Part shown: positions 7,932-14,809 of the stretch, one piece after another
How the letters are laid out: each line of letters starts with the position of its first letter
How positions within the stretch are numbered: the stretch's first letter is position 1
Assembly: GCF_002086275.1 (NCBI RefSeq)
Contig: NZ_MVHT01000059.1
Coordinates: forward strand, 1 to 41,891
Length of the DNA stretch: 41,891 nucleotides
From: Mycobacterium intermedium
Lineage (GTDB): Bacteria; Actinomycetota; Actinomycetes; Mycobacteriales; Mycobacteriaceae
Direction: 5' to 3'
Program-made: the position numbers and the translations under genes
Notes under the pieces: model-generated
The model's database searches: none
Seen by the model: only the letters and a program-made list of their open reading frames with translations
Told to the model about the DNA's origin: nothing

Positions 7932-7947
7932 CCGACGCCGGCGTCGG
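7932..7947. other. 16-bp perfect GC palindrome after the HTH gene
   Basis: CCGACGCCGGCGTCGG is a perfect palindrome 16 bases after the HTH stop codon. It could form a short hairpin (U-less, so a doubtful terminator) or act as a dyad-symmetric binding site. Self-complementary GC-rich stretches also arise by chance in such DNA. Confidence 0.35.
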
Positions 7948-8007
7948 CGAGCCCGCGGGCGGCCGGAGCGGCTGCCGGTTTGGTGTTGGGTGCGGCCGGT
8001 TGGGTAA

Positions 8008-8038
8008 AGTGACCGGGTCATTGTAGAAAGCGGTCACT
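8008..8038. promoter_or_regulatory. Inverted repeat in the bS22 leader
   Basis: Perfect 8-bp arms AGTGACCG (8008-8015) and CGGTCACT (8031-8038) with a 15-base AT-richer spacer, ending 16 bases before the ATG of the bS22 gene. It may be a leader hairpin or an operator; ribosomal protein genes are often autoregulated through leader structures, so feedback is a possible role. Confidence 0.45.
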
Positions 8039-8054
8039 GTTAGATAGCGGAGTT

Positions 8055-8156
8055 ATGGGTTCAGTAATCAAGAAGCGGCGCAAGCGTATGTCGAAGAAGA
8101 AGCACCGCAAGCTGCTGCGCCGTACCCGGGTGCAGCGCAGAAAACTTGGCAAGTAA
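8055..8156 (+). CDS. Small ribosomal subunit protein bS22 (33 residues)
   Basis: A 33-codon gene with extremely basic product: [17 protein letters not shown] followed by [16 protein letters not shown]; 18 or so of 33 residues are Lys or Arg. It is essentially identical to the M. tuberculosis Rv0500B product, and the same 33-residue protein was identified in mycobacterial ribosome structures as bS22 bound near the decoding region of 16S rRNA (established knowledge, from memory). Related to the AURKAIP1/COX24 domain of mitochondrial ribosomes. It has its own leader with an inverted repeat, and galE2-like follows after 76 bases. Confidence 0.93.
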
Positions 8157-8232
8157 GCCCTTACTGCGTCCCCCGTGCCCGCTGTCACCCAGCCGTAACG
8201 CGTCCGTCGCTGCTCCCGGCTAGGCTGACGTA

Positions 8233-9366
8233 GTGGTTCCATCGAACGACCGGGACGGCGGTAACACCGGCAACGATGACACGGTCCACTACCCGAAAGT
8301 CGTGCTGGTTACCGGCGCTTGCCGATTTCTGGGTGGCTACCTGACTGCGCGCCTGGCGCAGAACCCGATGATCAACACCGTCATCGCGGTGGACGCCATC
8401 GCGCCCAGCAAGGACATGCTGCGCCGCATGGGCCGAGCCGAGTTCGTCCGCGCCGACATTCGGAATCCCTTTATTGCGAAGGTGATACGAAACGGCGATG
8501 TCGACACCGTGGTGCATGCTGCTGCGGCGTCCTTCGCGCCGCGGTCCGGCGGCAGCGCGGCCTTGAAAGAGTTGAACGTGATGGGCGCGATGCAACTCTT
8601 CGCCGCCTGCCAGAAGGCGCCGTCGGTGCGTCGCGTCGTACTGAAGTCGACGTCGGAGGTCTACGGGTCGAGCGCGCACGACCCGGTGCTGTTCACCGAG
8701 GACAGCAGCAGCCGGCGCCCCTTCCGCGAGGGTTTCGCCAAGGACAGCCTCGACATCGAGGGGTACGTGCGCGGACTGGCCCGGCGGCGTCCCGATATCG
8801 CGGTGACAATCTTGCGCCTGGCCAACATGATTGGCCCAGCGATGGATACGTCGCTGTCTCGCTATCTGGCCGGACCGTTGGTGCCGACCATGCTCGGGCG
8901 CGATGCCCGACTGCAGTTGTTGCACGAGCAGGATGCGCTCGGGGCGCTGGAGCGCGCGGCTATGGCCGGCAAGGCCGGAACGTTCAACATCGGCGCCGAC
9001 GGCATCATCATGTTGTCGCAGGCGATTCGGCGTGCGGGACGAATTCCGTTGCCAGTACCGGGATTTGGAGTGTGGGCTCTCGATTCGCTGAGGCGAGCTA
9101 ATAAATACACCGAGATCAGCCGGGAACAATTCGCCTATTTAAGTTACGGGCGCGTCATGGACACCACGAGAATGCGTACTGAGCTTGGGTTTCAGCCGAA
9201 GTGGACGACGGCGGAGGCGTTTGACGACTACGTTCGCGGCCGCGGCTTGACTCCCATAATCGACCCGAATCGGGTACGCTCCCTGGAGGGTCGCGCCATA
9301 GCGTTAGCGCAGCGCTGGGGTAGCCGAAATCTAATTCCATGGGGCGGGGTAGATAGACTTGGATAG
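8233..9366 (+). CDS. galE2: NAD-dependent epimerase/dehydratase-like extended SDR (GalE2, Rv0501-like)
   Basis: 377 residues from GTG 8233. The N-terminal Rossmann motif is present in a variant form (VTGACRFLGGYL, residues 26-37) and the extended-SDR core continues with VVHAAAAS and STSEVYGSS. At the position of the catalytic YxxxK pair the sequence reads F168-A-K-D-S172, so both the Tyr and the Lys are absent. It probably binds a nucleotide cofactor but may not be a classic UDP-galactose 4-epimerase. The M. tuberculosis orthologue appears to share this change. The acyltransferase gene follows after five bases, suggesting a shared function in lipid or glycolipid metabolism. Confidence 0.85.
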   Translation: MVPSNDRDGGNTGNDDTVHYPKVVLVTGACRFLGGYLTARLAQNPMINTVIAVDAIAPSKDMLRRMGRAEFVRADIRNPFIAKVIRNGDVDTVVHAAAASFAPRSGGSAALKELNVMGAMQLFAACQKAPSVRRVVLKSTSEVYGSSAHDPVLFTEDSSSRRPFREGFAKDSLDIEGYVRGLARRRPDIAVTILRLANMIGPAMDTSLSRYLAGPLVPTMLGRDARLQLLHEQDALGALERAAMAGKAGTFNIGADGIIMLSQAIRRAGRIPLPVPGFGVWALDSLRRANKYTEISREQFAYLSYGRVMDTTRMRTELGFQPKWTTAEAFDDYVRGRGLTPIIDPNRVRSLEGRAIALAQRWGSRNLIPWGGVDRLG

Positions 9367-9371
9367 TTCCA

Positions 9372-10439
9372 GTGGCGGGTGATTCCAGAGCGAATGTCAT
9401 TCCCCTGCACAGCAATCGGGGTCGAGTAGCAGCACGGAAGCGCGCGGGACAGCGGGCCGAGGCATCTCGTCAACATCCCTCGCTGCTGTCCGATCCCACG
9501 GGCCGTGCATCGGCCGACCAGATCGCCGCCGTCGTTCGCGAGATCGACGAGCACCGGCGTGCGGCGGGTGTCTCTTCGGCGGCCGACGAACCGCTCAACG
9601 ATCTGGCACAGCGCGTTGCCGCGGTAGCTGAGTTCCTGCGGCAACGGCTGACCGGCGACTACAGCGTCGACGAATTCGGGTTCGATCCGCATTTCAACAA
9701 TGCGATTGTTCGGCCTTTGCTGAGGTTTTTCTTCAAGTCGTGGTTCCGCGTCGAGGTCAGCGGTGTCGAGAACATTCCTGACGACGGCGCCGCGCTGGTG
9801 GTGGCCAACCACGCCGGGGTATTGCCGTTCGACGGCCTGATGCTCTCGGTCGCGGTTCACGACGAGCACCCCGCGCAGCGGGATTTGCGACTCCTCGCCG
9901 CCGACATGGTGTTCGACCTGCCGGTGGTGGGCTCCACCGCCCGCAAGGCGGGTCACACCATGGCCTGCACGGCGGACGCGCACCGGTTGCTCGCCAGAGG
10001 CGAGCTCACGGCGGTGTTCCCCGAGGGGTACAAGGGACTGGGCAAGCGCTTTGAGGACCGCTACCGCCTGCAGCGGTTCGGTCGGGGCGGTTTCGTATCG
10101 GCGGCGCTACGCACCAAGGCGCCCATCGTGCCGTGCTCGATCATCGGGTCCGAAGAGATCTATCCGATGTTGACCGACGTCAAACTGTTGGCGCGGCTGT
10201 TCGGGCTGCCCTACTTCCCGGTCACGCCACTGTTCCCGTTGGCCGGCCCGCTCGGCGTCGTGCCGCTGCCCTCCAAGTGGCGCATCGCGTTCGGTGAGCC
10301 CATCCACACCGCCGACTACGCGACATCCGACGCCGAGGACCCGATGGTCACCTTCGAGCTGACCGATCAGGTGCGCGAGACCATCCAGCAGACGCTGTAC
10401 CGGCTGCTGGCCGGGCGGCGCAACATCTTCCTAGGCTGA
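9372..10439 (+). CDS. Lysophospholipid-type acyltransferase (PlsC/LPLAT family), Rv0502-like
   Basis: 355 residues from GTG 9372. A hydrophilic N-terminal region of about 100 residues precedes the LPLAT domain. Catalytic motif I is ANHAGVLPFDG (H147, D154), the spaced HxGxxPxD form seen in MGAT-like members rather than HX4D; motif III is VFPEGYKG (E218). LPLAT enzymes move an acyl group from acyl-CoA or acyl-ACP to a glycerolipid; the exact acceptor is unknown. It is five bases downstream of galE2 and ends at a strong bidirectional terminator facing cmaA2. Confidence 0.85.
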   Translation: MAGDSRANVIPLHSNRGRVAARKRAGQRAEASRQHPSLLSDPTGRASADQIAAVVREIDEHRRAAGVSSAADEPLNDLAQRVAAVAEFLRQRLTGDYSVDEFGFDPHFNNAIVRPLLRFFFKSWFRVEVSGVENIPDDGAALVVANHAGVLPFDGLMLSVAVHDEHPAQRDLRLLAADMVFDLPVVGSTARKAGHTMACTADAHRLLARGELTAVFPEGYKGLGKRFEDRYRLQRFGRGGFVSAALRTKAPIVPCSIIGSEEIYPMLTDVKLLARLFGLPYFPVTPLFPLAGPLGVVPLPSKWRIAFGEPIHTADYATSDAEDPMVTFELTDQVRETIQQTLYRLLAGRRNIFLG

Positions 10440-10464
10440 GCTGCGCCGGCGAGCGGCCAGACGC

Positions 10465-10503
10465 AAAACTCCCCCGAGGCCGGACCGGCGTCGGGGGAGT
10501 TTT
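10465..10503. terminator. Intrinsic bidirectional terminator, TRIT-like
   Basis: Perfect 13-base arms AAAACTCCCCCGA (10465-10477) and TCGGGGGAGTTTT (10491-10503) around a 13-base loop. T-tracts on either strand make it bidirectional, as expected between the convergent Rv0502-like and cmaA2 genes. It is preceded by CAGACGC, the core of the M. tuberculosis TRIT terminator motif as I recall it. Confidence 0.88.
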
Positions 10504-10522
10504 CTTGGTCTCGAGGGGTCGA

Positions 10523-11449
10523 CTACTTGACCAGCGTGAACTGGCAAACGTTGGTGTAGCCGTCGCGGAACAGGTCCGAGCAACCCCGCAAGTACTTCAT
10601 GAAGGTCTCGTACTCCTGCTCACTCTTGAGCTCCACGGCCCTTTCCTTGTTGGCTTCCAGGGCGTCGGCCCAGGCGTTCAGCGTGGGGACGTAGTTCTTG
10701 CCGATGAAGTGGTGGCGCTCGATCTTGAAGCCCGCCTCGGTGGAGTAGCGGTCGACCTGCTCGACCTGGGGCAACTTACCGCCGGGGTAGATCTCCCTGA
10801 GGATGAAGCTGATGAAGCGCAGCAGGCTCATCGTAGTCTTGAGGCCCATCGCCTTACCCTCTTCGGCGGTGGGAACCACGATGGAGTGCAGCAAGAACCG
10901 GCCGTCGTCGGGCAGCAAGCTGTAGTACTTCTTGAAGAAGGTGGCGTAGCGCTCGTATCCGGCGTCGCCGGCCCCGTCGGCGAAGTGCTCGAAGGCGCCC
11001 AGCGAGACGATGCGGTCGACGGGCTCGTCGAACTCCTCCCAGCCCTGCAGGCGAACCTCTTTGCGTCGCGGGCTGTCCATCTCAGCAAACTTTGCTTCGC
11101 AGTGCGCGAGCTGGTTTTCGCTGAGCGTCAGGCCGATGACGTTGACGTCGTAGTACTCAACGGCGTGCCGCATCGTGGAGCCCCATCCGGAGCCGATGTC
11201 CAGTAGGGTCATGCCGGGTTCGAGGTTGAGCTTGTCCAGCGCCAGCTTGCGCTTGGCGAACTGCGCCTCTTCGAGTGTTTTCGTCTGCGGCTCATCGATA
11301 TTGGGGTTTTCATCGAAGTACGCGCAGCTGTAGGTCATCGACGGGTCAAGCCACAGCTTGAAGAATTCGTTGGATCGATCGTAGTGGGACTGAACGTCTT
11401 CGACCGGCGGCTTCAGCTGAGTGCTGCGGCCATTATTAGCTTCTGACAT
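10523..11449 (-). CDS. cmaA2: Mycolic acid cyclopropane synthase / SAM-dependent methyltransferase
   Basis: 308 residues from ATG 11447-11449; the frame is open further upstream but that part overlaps hadD. The SAM-binding motif is LLDIGSGWGSTM (Ser replaces the usual Cys in LDIGCGWG), followed by VNVIGLTLSENQ, GAFEHFADG and the C-terminal YLRGCSDLFRDGYTNVCQFTLVK-type ending of the CmaA/MmaA family. Enzymes of this family add methylene or methyl groups to meromycolate double bonds on AcpM; CmaA2 in M. tuberculosis makes trans-cyclopropanes. The name rests on synteny (hadD upstream, acyltransferase beyond the terminator) and close sequence; another CmaA/MmaA activity cannot be excluded. The gene is 10 bases downstream of hadD, one operon. 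Confidence 0.88.
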   Translation of the reverse strand: MSEANNGRSTQLKPPVEDVQSHYDRSNEFFKLWLDPSMTYSCAYFDENPNIDEPQTKTLEEAQFAKRKLALDKLNLEPGMTLLDIGSGWGSTMRHAVEYYDVNVIGLTLSENQLAHCEAKFAEMDSPRRKEVRLQGWEEFDEPVDRIVSLGAFEHFADGAGDAGYERYATFFKKYYSLLPDDGRFLLHSIVVPTAEEGKAMGLKTTMSLLRFISFILREIYPGGKLPQVEQVDRYSTEAGFKIERHHFIGKNYVPTLNAWADALEANKERAVELKSEQEYETFMKYLRGCSDLFRDGYTNVCQFTLVK

Positions 11450-11459
11450 TAACGCGACC

Positions 11460-11975
11460 CTACTTTCCGGCAGATATCGATGCAATCGCCGCGACGGTTT
11501 CCTCAGCGCCCGCTTCCTGCTTCGCGGCTTCCCCCAACATCGTGACAACCCCGGTAGCAACCGGGTTGCCGTCGGCATCTGTGATTTCGCTGCGAATCTC
11601 GGCGAGCACCGTGCCGTGCGACTCGATCACCGAGTCTAGATAAGTGTCGAAGTGCAGCCTGTCGTCGGCCAGAATCGGCCGGTGAAACTTGAACTTCTGG
11701 TCGCGGTGGATCACCCGGGCGATATTGATCGGGACGTTGAATTTGGTGAAGATTTCCAACTGCACCCGCCGGCCCGCAACCGCCAGGAACGTCAGCGGGG
11801 CCACTAGCCCGGGGTAGCCGGCCTCAGCTGCCGCCGACTCGTCGAAGTGGTAGGGGTGGTCGTCCTTGATCGCTTCCGCGTACTCACGAATTTTCTCGCG
11901 CCCGACCTCGAAGTAATCCTCGCCGCGGTAGTGGCTGCCGATGATTCCTTTGGTCGATTCGGGAACTACTGACAT
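11460..11975 (-). CDS. hadD: FAS-II 3-hydroxyacyl dehydratase-type protein HadD (MaoC-like hotdog)
   Basis: 171 residues; ATG with a GGAGAG site nine bases upstream. A single MaoC_dehydratas_N-type hotdog related to HadA and HadC: VGREKIREYAEAIKDDHPYH, GYPGLVAPLTFLAVAGRR, RDQKFKFHRPILADDRL. HadA- and HadC-like subunits lack the Asp/His catalytic pair of HadB and usually pair with such a partner. In M. smegmatis the orthologue HadD is needed for alpha- and epoxy-mycolate synthesis (Rv0504c is the M. tuberculosis version). It precedes cmaA2 by 10 bases, linking mycolate chain elongation and modification. Confidence 0.88.
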   Translation of the reverse strand: MSVVPESTKGIIGSHYRGEDYFEVGREKIREYAEAIKDDHPYHFDESAAAEAGYPGLVAPLTFLAVAGRRVQLEIFTKFNVPINIARVIHRDQKFKFHRPILADDRLHFDTYLDSVIESHGTVLAEIRSEITDADGNPVATGVVTMLGEAAKQEAGAEETVAAIASISAGK

Positions 11976-12018
11976 GCGAGGGCTCTCCGATCGAAATAGA
12001 TGCTAGCGGCGCAGCCTA

Positions 12019-12924
12019 TCAGCGAGATTGGCGTCGGGACGCCAGCGCCGCCAACGCGCCGCCCGCGGCACCCAGCGCCAGGGCCGACGGCACCCCTATT
12101 CGAGCCGCCTTGCGCGCCGTGCGGAAGTCGCGGATCTCCCAGCCCCGTTCTCGGGCCAGGCTGCGCAAGCGGGCGTCCGGATTGATCGCAACCGCGGTGC
12201 CGACCAGCGACAACATGGGTACGTCGTTGAAGCTGTCGGAATAGGCCGTGCAACGTTTGAGGTTGAGGCCCTCGCGGATCGCCAGCGAGCGCACCGCGTG
12301 CGCCTTACCCGGGCCGTGCAGGATCTCGCCGACCAGCCTGCCGGTGAATATCCCGTCGACCGACTCGGCGACGGTGCCCAGCGCGCCCGTCAGACCGAGC
12401 CGCCGCGCGATGGTGCAGGCCAGTTCGTATGGGGTGGCGGTGATCAACCACACCTGCTGGCCGGCATCGAGGTGCATCTGCGTCAGCGCGCGGGTACCCG
12501 GCCAAATCTTGTCCGCGATGTACTCGTCGTAGATCTCCTCGCCGAGCCGGACCAGCTCCTCCACCGAGCGGCCTTCGATGAAGGCCAGCGCCTTGCGCCG
12601 GCCGGCGGCGACGTCATCGCTGTTCTCCCTGCCCAGCAATTGGAACTTGGCCTGCGCGTAGATAAAGCCCAAGACGTCGCGATAGGTGAAGTATTCCCGG
12701 GCCGCCAGGCCGCGACCGAAGTGCACCGCCGACGAACCTTGGACAAGGGTGTTGTCCACGTCGAAAAACGCCGCGGCGGTCAGGTCGACAGGCGGTTGCG
12801 GACGGACTTCGTCTGCGCCGGTGTGCAGGTCGAACAGCGCTCGTTCGGCGCTGGCGTCGGCGGCCAGCGACTGCAGGTCAATGCGGCGCGCGTAGTCCGC
12901 ATTGCCCGGGTCGGAGGAAGTCAC
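12019..12924 (-). CDS. serB1: HAD-superfamily phosphatase, SerB1-like
   Basis: 301 residues from GTG 12922-12924, with a clear GGGAGG site seven bases before it. HAD motifs are complete: FFDVDNTLVQGSS (nucleophile D55, acid D57), TATPYELA (motif II), a Lys in the HGPGKAHAV region, and YSDSFNDVPML (motif IV). The family type (HAD-IB) includes phosphoserine phosphatases but also phospholipid phosphatases. A hydrophobic C-terminal stretch (ALALGAAGGALAALAS) may anchor it to the membrane, which would suit a lipid phosphatase. It is divergent from the Rv0508-like gene and 43 bases upstream of hadD. The mmpS2-mmpL2 pair found beside serB1 in M. tuberculosis is absent. Confidence 0.85.
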   Translation of the reverse strand: MTSSDPGNADYARRIDLQSLAADASAERALFDLHTGADEVRPQPPVDLTAAAFFDVDNTLVQGSSAVHFGRGLAAREYFTYRDVLGFIYAQAKFQLLGRENSDDVAAGRRKALAFIEGRSVEELVRLGEEIYDEYIADKIWPGTRALTQMHLDAGQQVWLITATPYELACTIARRLGLTGALGTVAESVDGIFTGRLVGEILHGPGKAHAVRSLAIREGLNLKRCTAYSDSFNDVPMLSLVGTAVAINPDARLRSLARERGWEIRDFRTARKAARIGVPSALALGAAGGALAALASRRQSR

Positions 12925-12960
12925 GAGAAACCTCCCAATCGCTGGTGTTCGTGGTGCGTA

Positions 12961-12996
12961 CAGGCCGTGAATCAGGCCGTTGCTAAGGCCGTTATA
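12961..12996. repeat. Three 12-bp direct repeats (iterons) in the serB1/Rv0508 divergent region
   Basis: Three consecutive 12-base units start at 12961, 12973 and 12985; each contains AGGCCGT at the same position. The last unit runs into a perfect palindrome GTTATAAC (12991-12998), which looks like a -10 box on both strands. Regularly spaced direct repeats suggest a regulator binding array. Confidence 0.5.
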
Positions 12997-13073
12997 ACCC
13001 TACTTGGGCGCGGGCGGTGGGCCGTCGGCGCTCGGTGTCAGAACCGCCACACGGATGCACCACACTGATGGAT

Positions 13074-13376
13074 ATGTCTGAACCCCGACCCCAGCCAACC
13101 CGCCGACAGGTGCAGCTGTTGACCCGCGCCGGCTGCACTGTCTGCTTGCGGGTGCAGGCTCAACTGGCTGATCTGGCCGCCGAGCTGGGTTTTGAGCTGT
13201 CAACGACGGACGTGGACGTCGCGGCGGCGGCGGGCGATACCTCGTTGCGCGCCGAATTCGGCGATCGTTTGCCCGTGATCCTGTTGGATGGCGAGGAGCA
13301 CAGCTATTGGGAGGTGGACGAGCCCCGCCTGCGAGCTGATCTGGCCCGTCCGATATTTGGTAGCCCAGCTGACTAA
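13074..13376 (+). CDS. Glutaredoxin-like thioredoxin-fold protein (DUF836-type), Rv0508-like
   Basis: 100 residues from ATG 13074 (an ATG two codons earlier at 13068 is also possible). It reads LLTRAGCTVCLRVQAQL with a CxxC redox motif (CTVC) at the start of helix 1 and a cis-proline loop RLPVILLDG, followed by a SYWEVDEPRLRADL end. A small cytoplasmic redox protein, partner unknown. It lies directly upstream of hemA (53-base gap), a placement conserved in mycobacteria, and may take part in redox control of heme synthesis; that link is inference. Confidence 0.85.
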   Translation: MSEPRPQPTRRQVQLLTRAGCTVCLRVQAQLADLAAELGFELSTTDVDVAAAAGDTSLRAEFGDRLPVILLDGEEHSYWEVDEPRLRADLARPIFGSPAD

Positions 13377-13429
13377 CGGTTACCGTAGAGCAGTCACTTT
13401 TCACGCAAGGGAGCTGGCCAGGTGATGCT

Positions 13430-14800
13430 GTGAGCATTCTGCTCTTCGGGATTTCGCACCGCAGCGCGCCGGTTTCAGTCTTGGAACAACTCAGTCTCGA
13501 CGAGTCCGATCAGGTCAAGATCGTCGACCGTTTGCTGCAATCGCCCCTCGTCACCGAGGCGATGGTGCTGTCGACGTGCAACCGGGTCGAGGTATATGCC
13601 GTGGTCGATGCCTTCCACGGTGGTTTGGCCATCATCGGACAGCTGCTGTCCGAGCATTCCGGCCTGCCGATGGGTGAGCTGACCCGGCACGCGTACGTGC
13701 GATACAGCGAGGCGGCCGTCGAGCACCTTTTCGCGGTCGCCAGCGGCCTGGATTCGGCGGTTGTCGGCGAACAGCAGGTGCTCGGCCAGGTACGCCGCGC
13801 ATACGCGACCGCCGAGACCAACCGGACCGTGGGCCGCGTGCTGCACGAGTTGGCGCAGCGAGCGTTGTCGGTGGGTAAGCGGGTGCATTCGGAAACCGCC
13901 ATAGACGCCGCCGGCGCCTCGGTGGTCTCGGTAGCCCTCGACCTGGCCGATCGCAGATTGGGCGGACTTGCGGGCAAGACGGCGGTGGTGATCGGCGCCG
14001 GGGCCATGGGCGCCTTGGCGGCGGCGCATCTGACCCGCCACGGGATTGAGCAAATCCATGTCTTGAATCGCTCGTCGTCGCGGGCGCAACGCCTGGCCGG
14101 CAAGATTCGCGAGTCTGGCGTCAAGAGTTCGGCGGCGACGCTGGAACACCTGACCGAGGCGCTGGCCGACGCCGACGTGGTTGTGAGCTGCACCGGCGCG
14201 GTGCGTCCCGTCGTGTCGCTGGCCGACGTGCACCACGCGCTGGCCGCCGCCCAGCGCGACGAATCGGCGAGGCCGCTGGTGATCTGCGACCTGGGCATGC
14301 CACGCGACGTCGACCCGGCGGTGGCCGGATTGCCGGGCGTTTTGGTGGTCGACGTGGACCGAGTGCAACACGAACCGTCGGCCCACGCCGCGGCCTCCGA
14401 CGTCGATGCCGCCCGGCGCATCGTCGCCGCCGAAGTTGCCACCTACCTGGCCGGACAGCGGATGGCCGAGGTCACCCCGACCGTGACCGCGCTGCGGCAG
14501 CGAGCCGCCGACGTCGTCGAGGCGGAGTTGCTCCGACTGGAGAACCGGTTGCCCGGCCTGCAGAGCTCCGAGCGCGAAGAGGTGGCACGCACCGTGCGGC
14601 GGGTGGTGGACAAGCTGCTGCATGCGCCTACCGTTCGGATCAAGCAGCTGGCCAGTGCCCCCGGCGGCGACAGCTACGCCGAGGCGCTGCGCGAGCTCTT
14701 CGAACTGGACCAGACCGCCATAGACTCCGTGGCCGCCGTCGCCGCGGGTGAGTTGTCAGATGCACCAAGTGAATTCGACGCTCAATCGCCGAGTAGCTGA
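13430..14800 (+). CDS. hemA: Glutamyl-tRNA reductase
   Basis: 456 residues from GTG 13430. First committed step of the C5 heme pathway: NADPH reduction of glutamyl-tRNA to glutamate-1-semialdehyde. The nucleophile lies in LSTCNRVEVY (C50), the substrate-binding helix in GLDSAVVGEQQVLGQVR, the NADPH Rossmann motif in AVVIGAGAMGALAAAHL, and the dimerisation domain fills the C-terminus. It leads the hemA-hemC-hemD-hemB operon. The region after the stop can pair with bases before it (14760-14768 with 14801-14809). In some bacteria HemA is feedback-controlled by heme-induced turnover; nothing in this sequence shows it. Confidence 0.96.
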   Translation: MSILLFGISHRSAPVSVLEQLSLDESDQVKIVDRLLQSPLVTEAMVLSTCNRVEVYAVVDAFHGGLAIIGQLLSEHSGLPMGELTRHAYVRYSEAAVEHLFAVASGLDSAVVGEQQVLGQVRRAYATAETNRTVGRVLHELAQRALSVGKRVHSETAIDAAGASVVSVALDLADRRLGGLAGKTAVVIGAGAMGALAAAHLTRHGIEQIHVLNRSSSRAQRLAGKIRESGVKSSAATLEHLTEALADADVVVSCTGAVRPVVSLADVHHALAAAQRDESARPLVICDLGMPRDVDPAVAGLPGVLVVDVDRVQHEPSAHAAASDVDAARRIVAAEVATYLAGQRMAEVTPTVTALRQRAADVVEAELLRLENRLPGLQSSEREEVARTVRRVVDKLLHAPTVRIKQLASAPGGDSYAEALRELFELDQTAIDSVAAVAAGELSDAPSEFDAQSPSS

Positions 14801-14809
14801 TTGGTGCAT

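Noticed and set aside
13376..13386. ACGGT-T-ACCGT palindrome just after the Rv0508-like gene
   Set aside because: Only 5-bp arms; expected by chance at this GC content, though it lies before hemA.
13475..14623. 382-codon minus-strand frame opposite hemA
   Set aside because: His/Arg/Gln-rich shadow of hemA with no recognisable domain.
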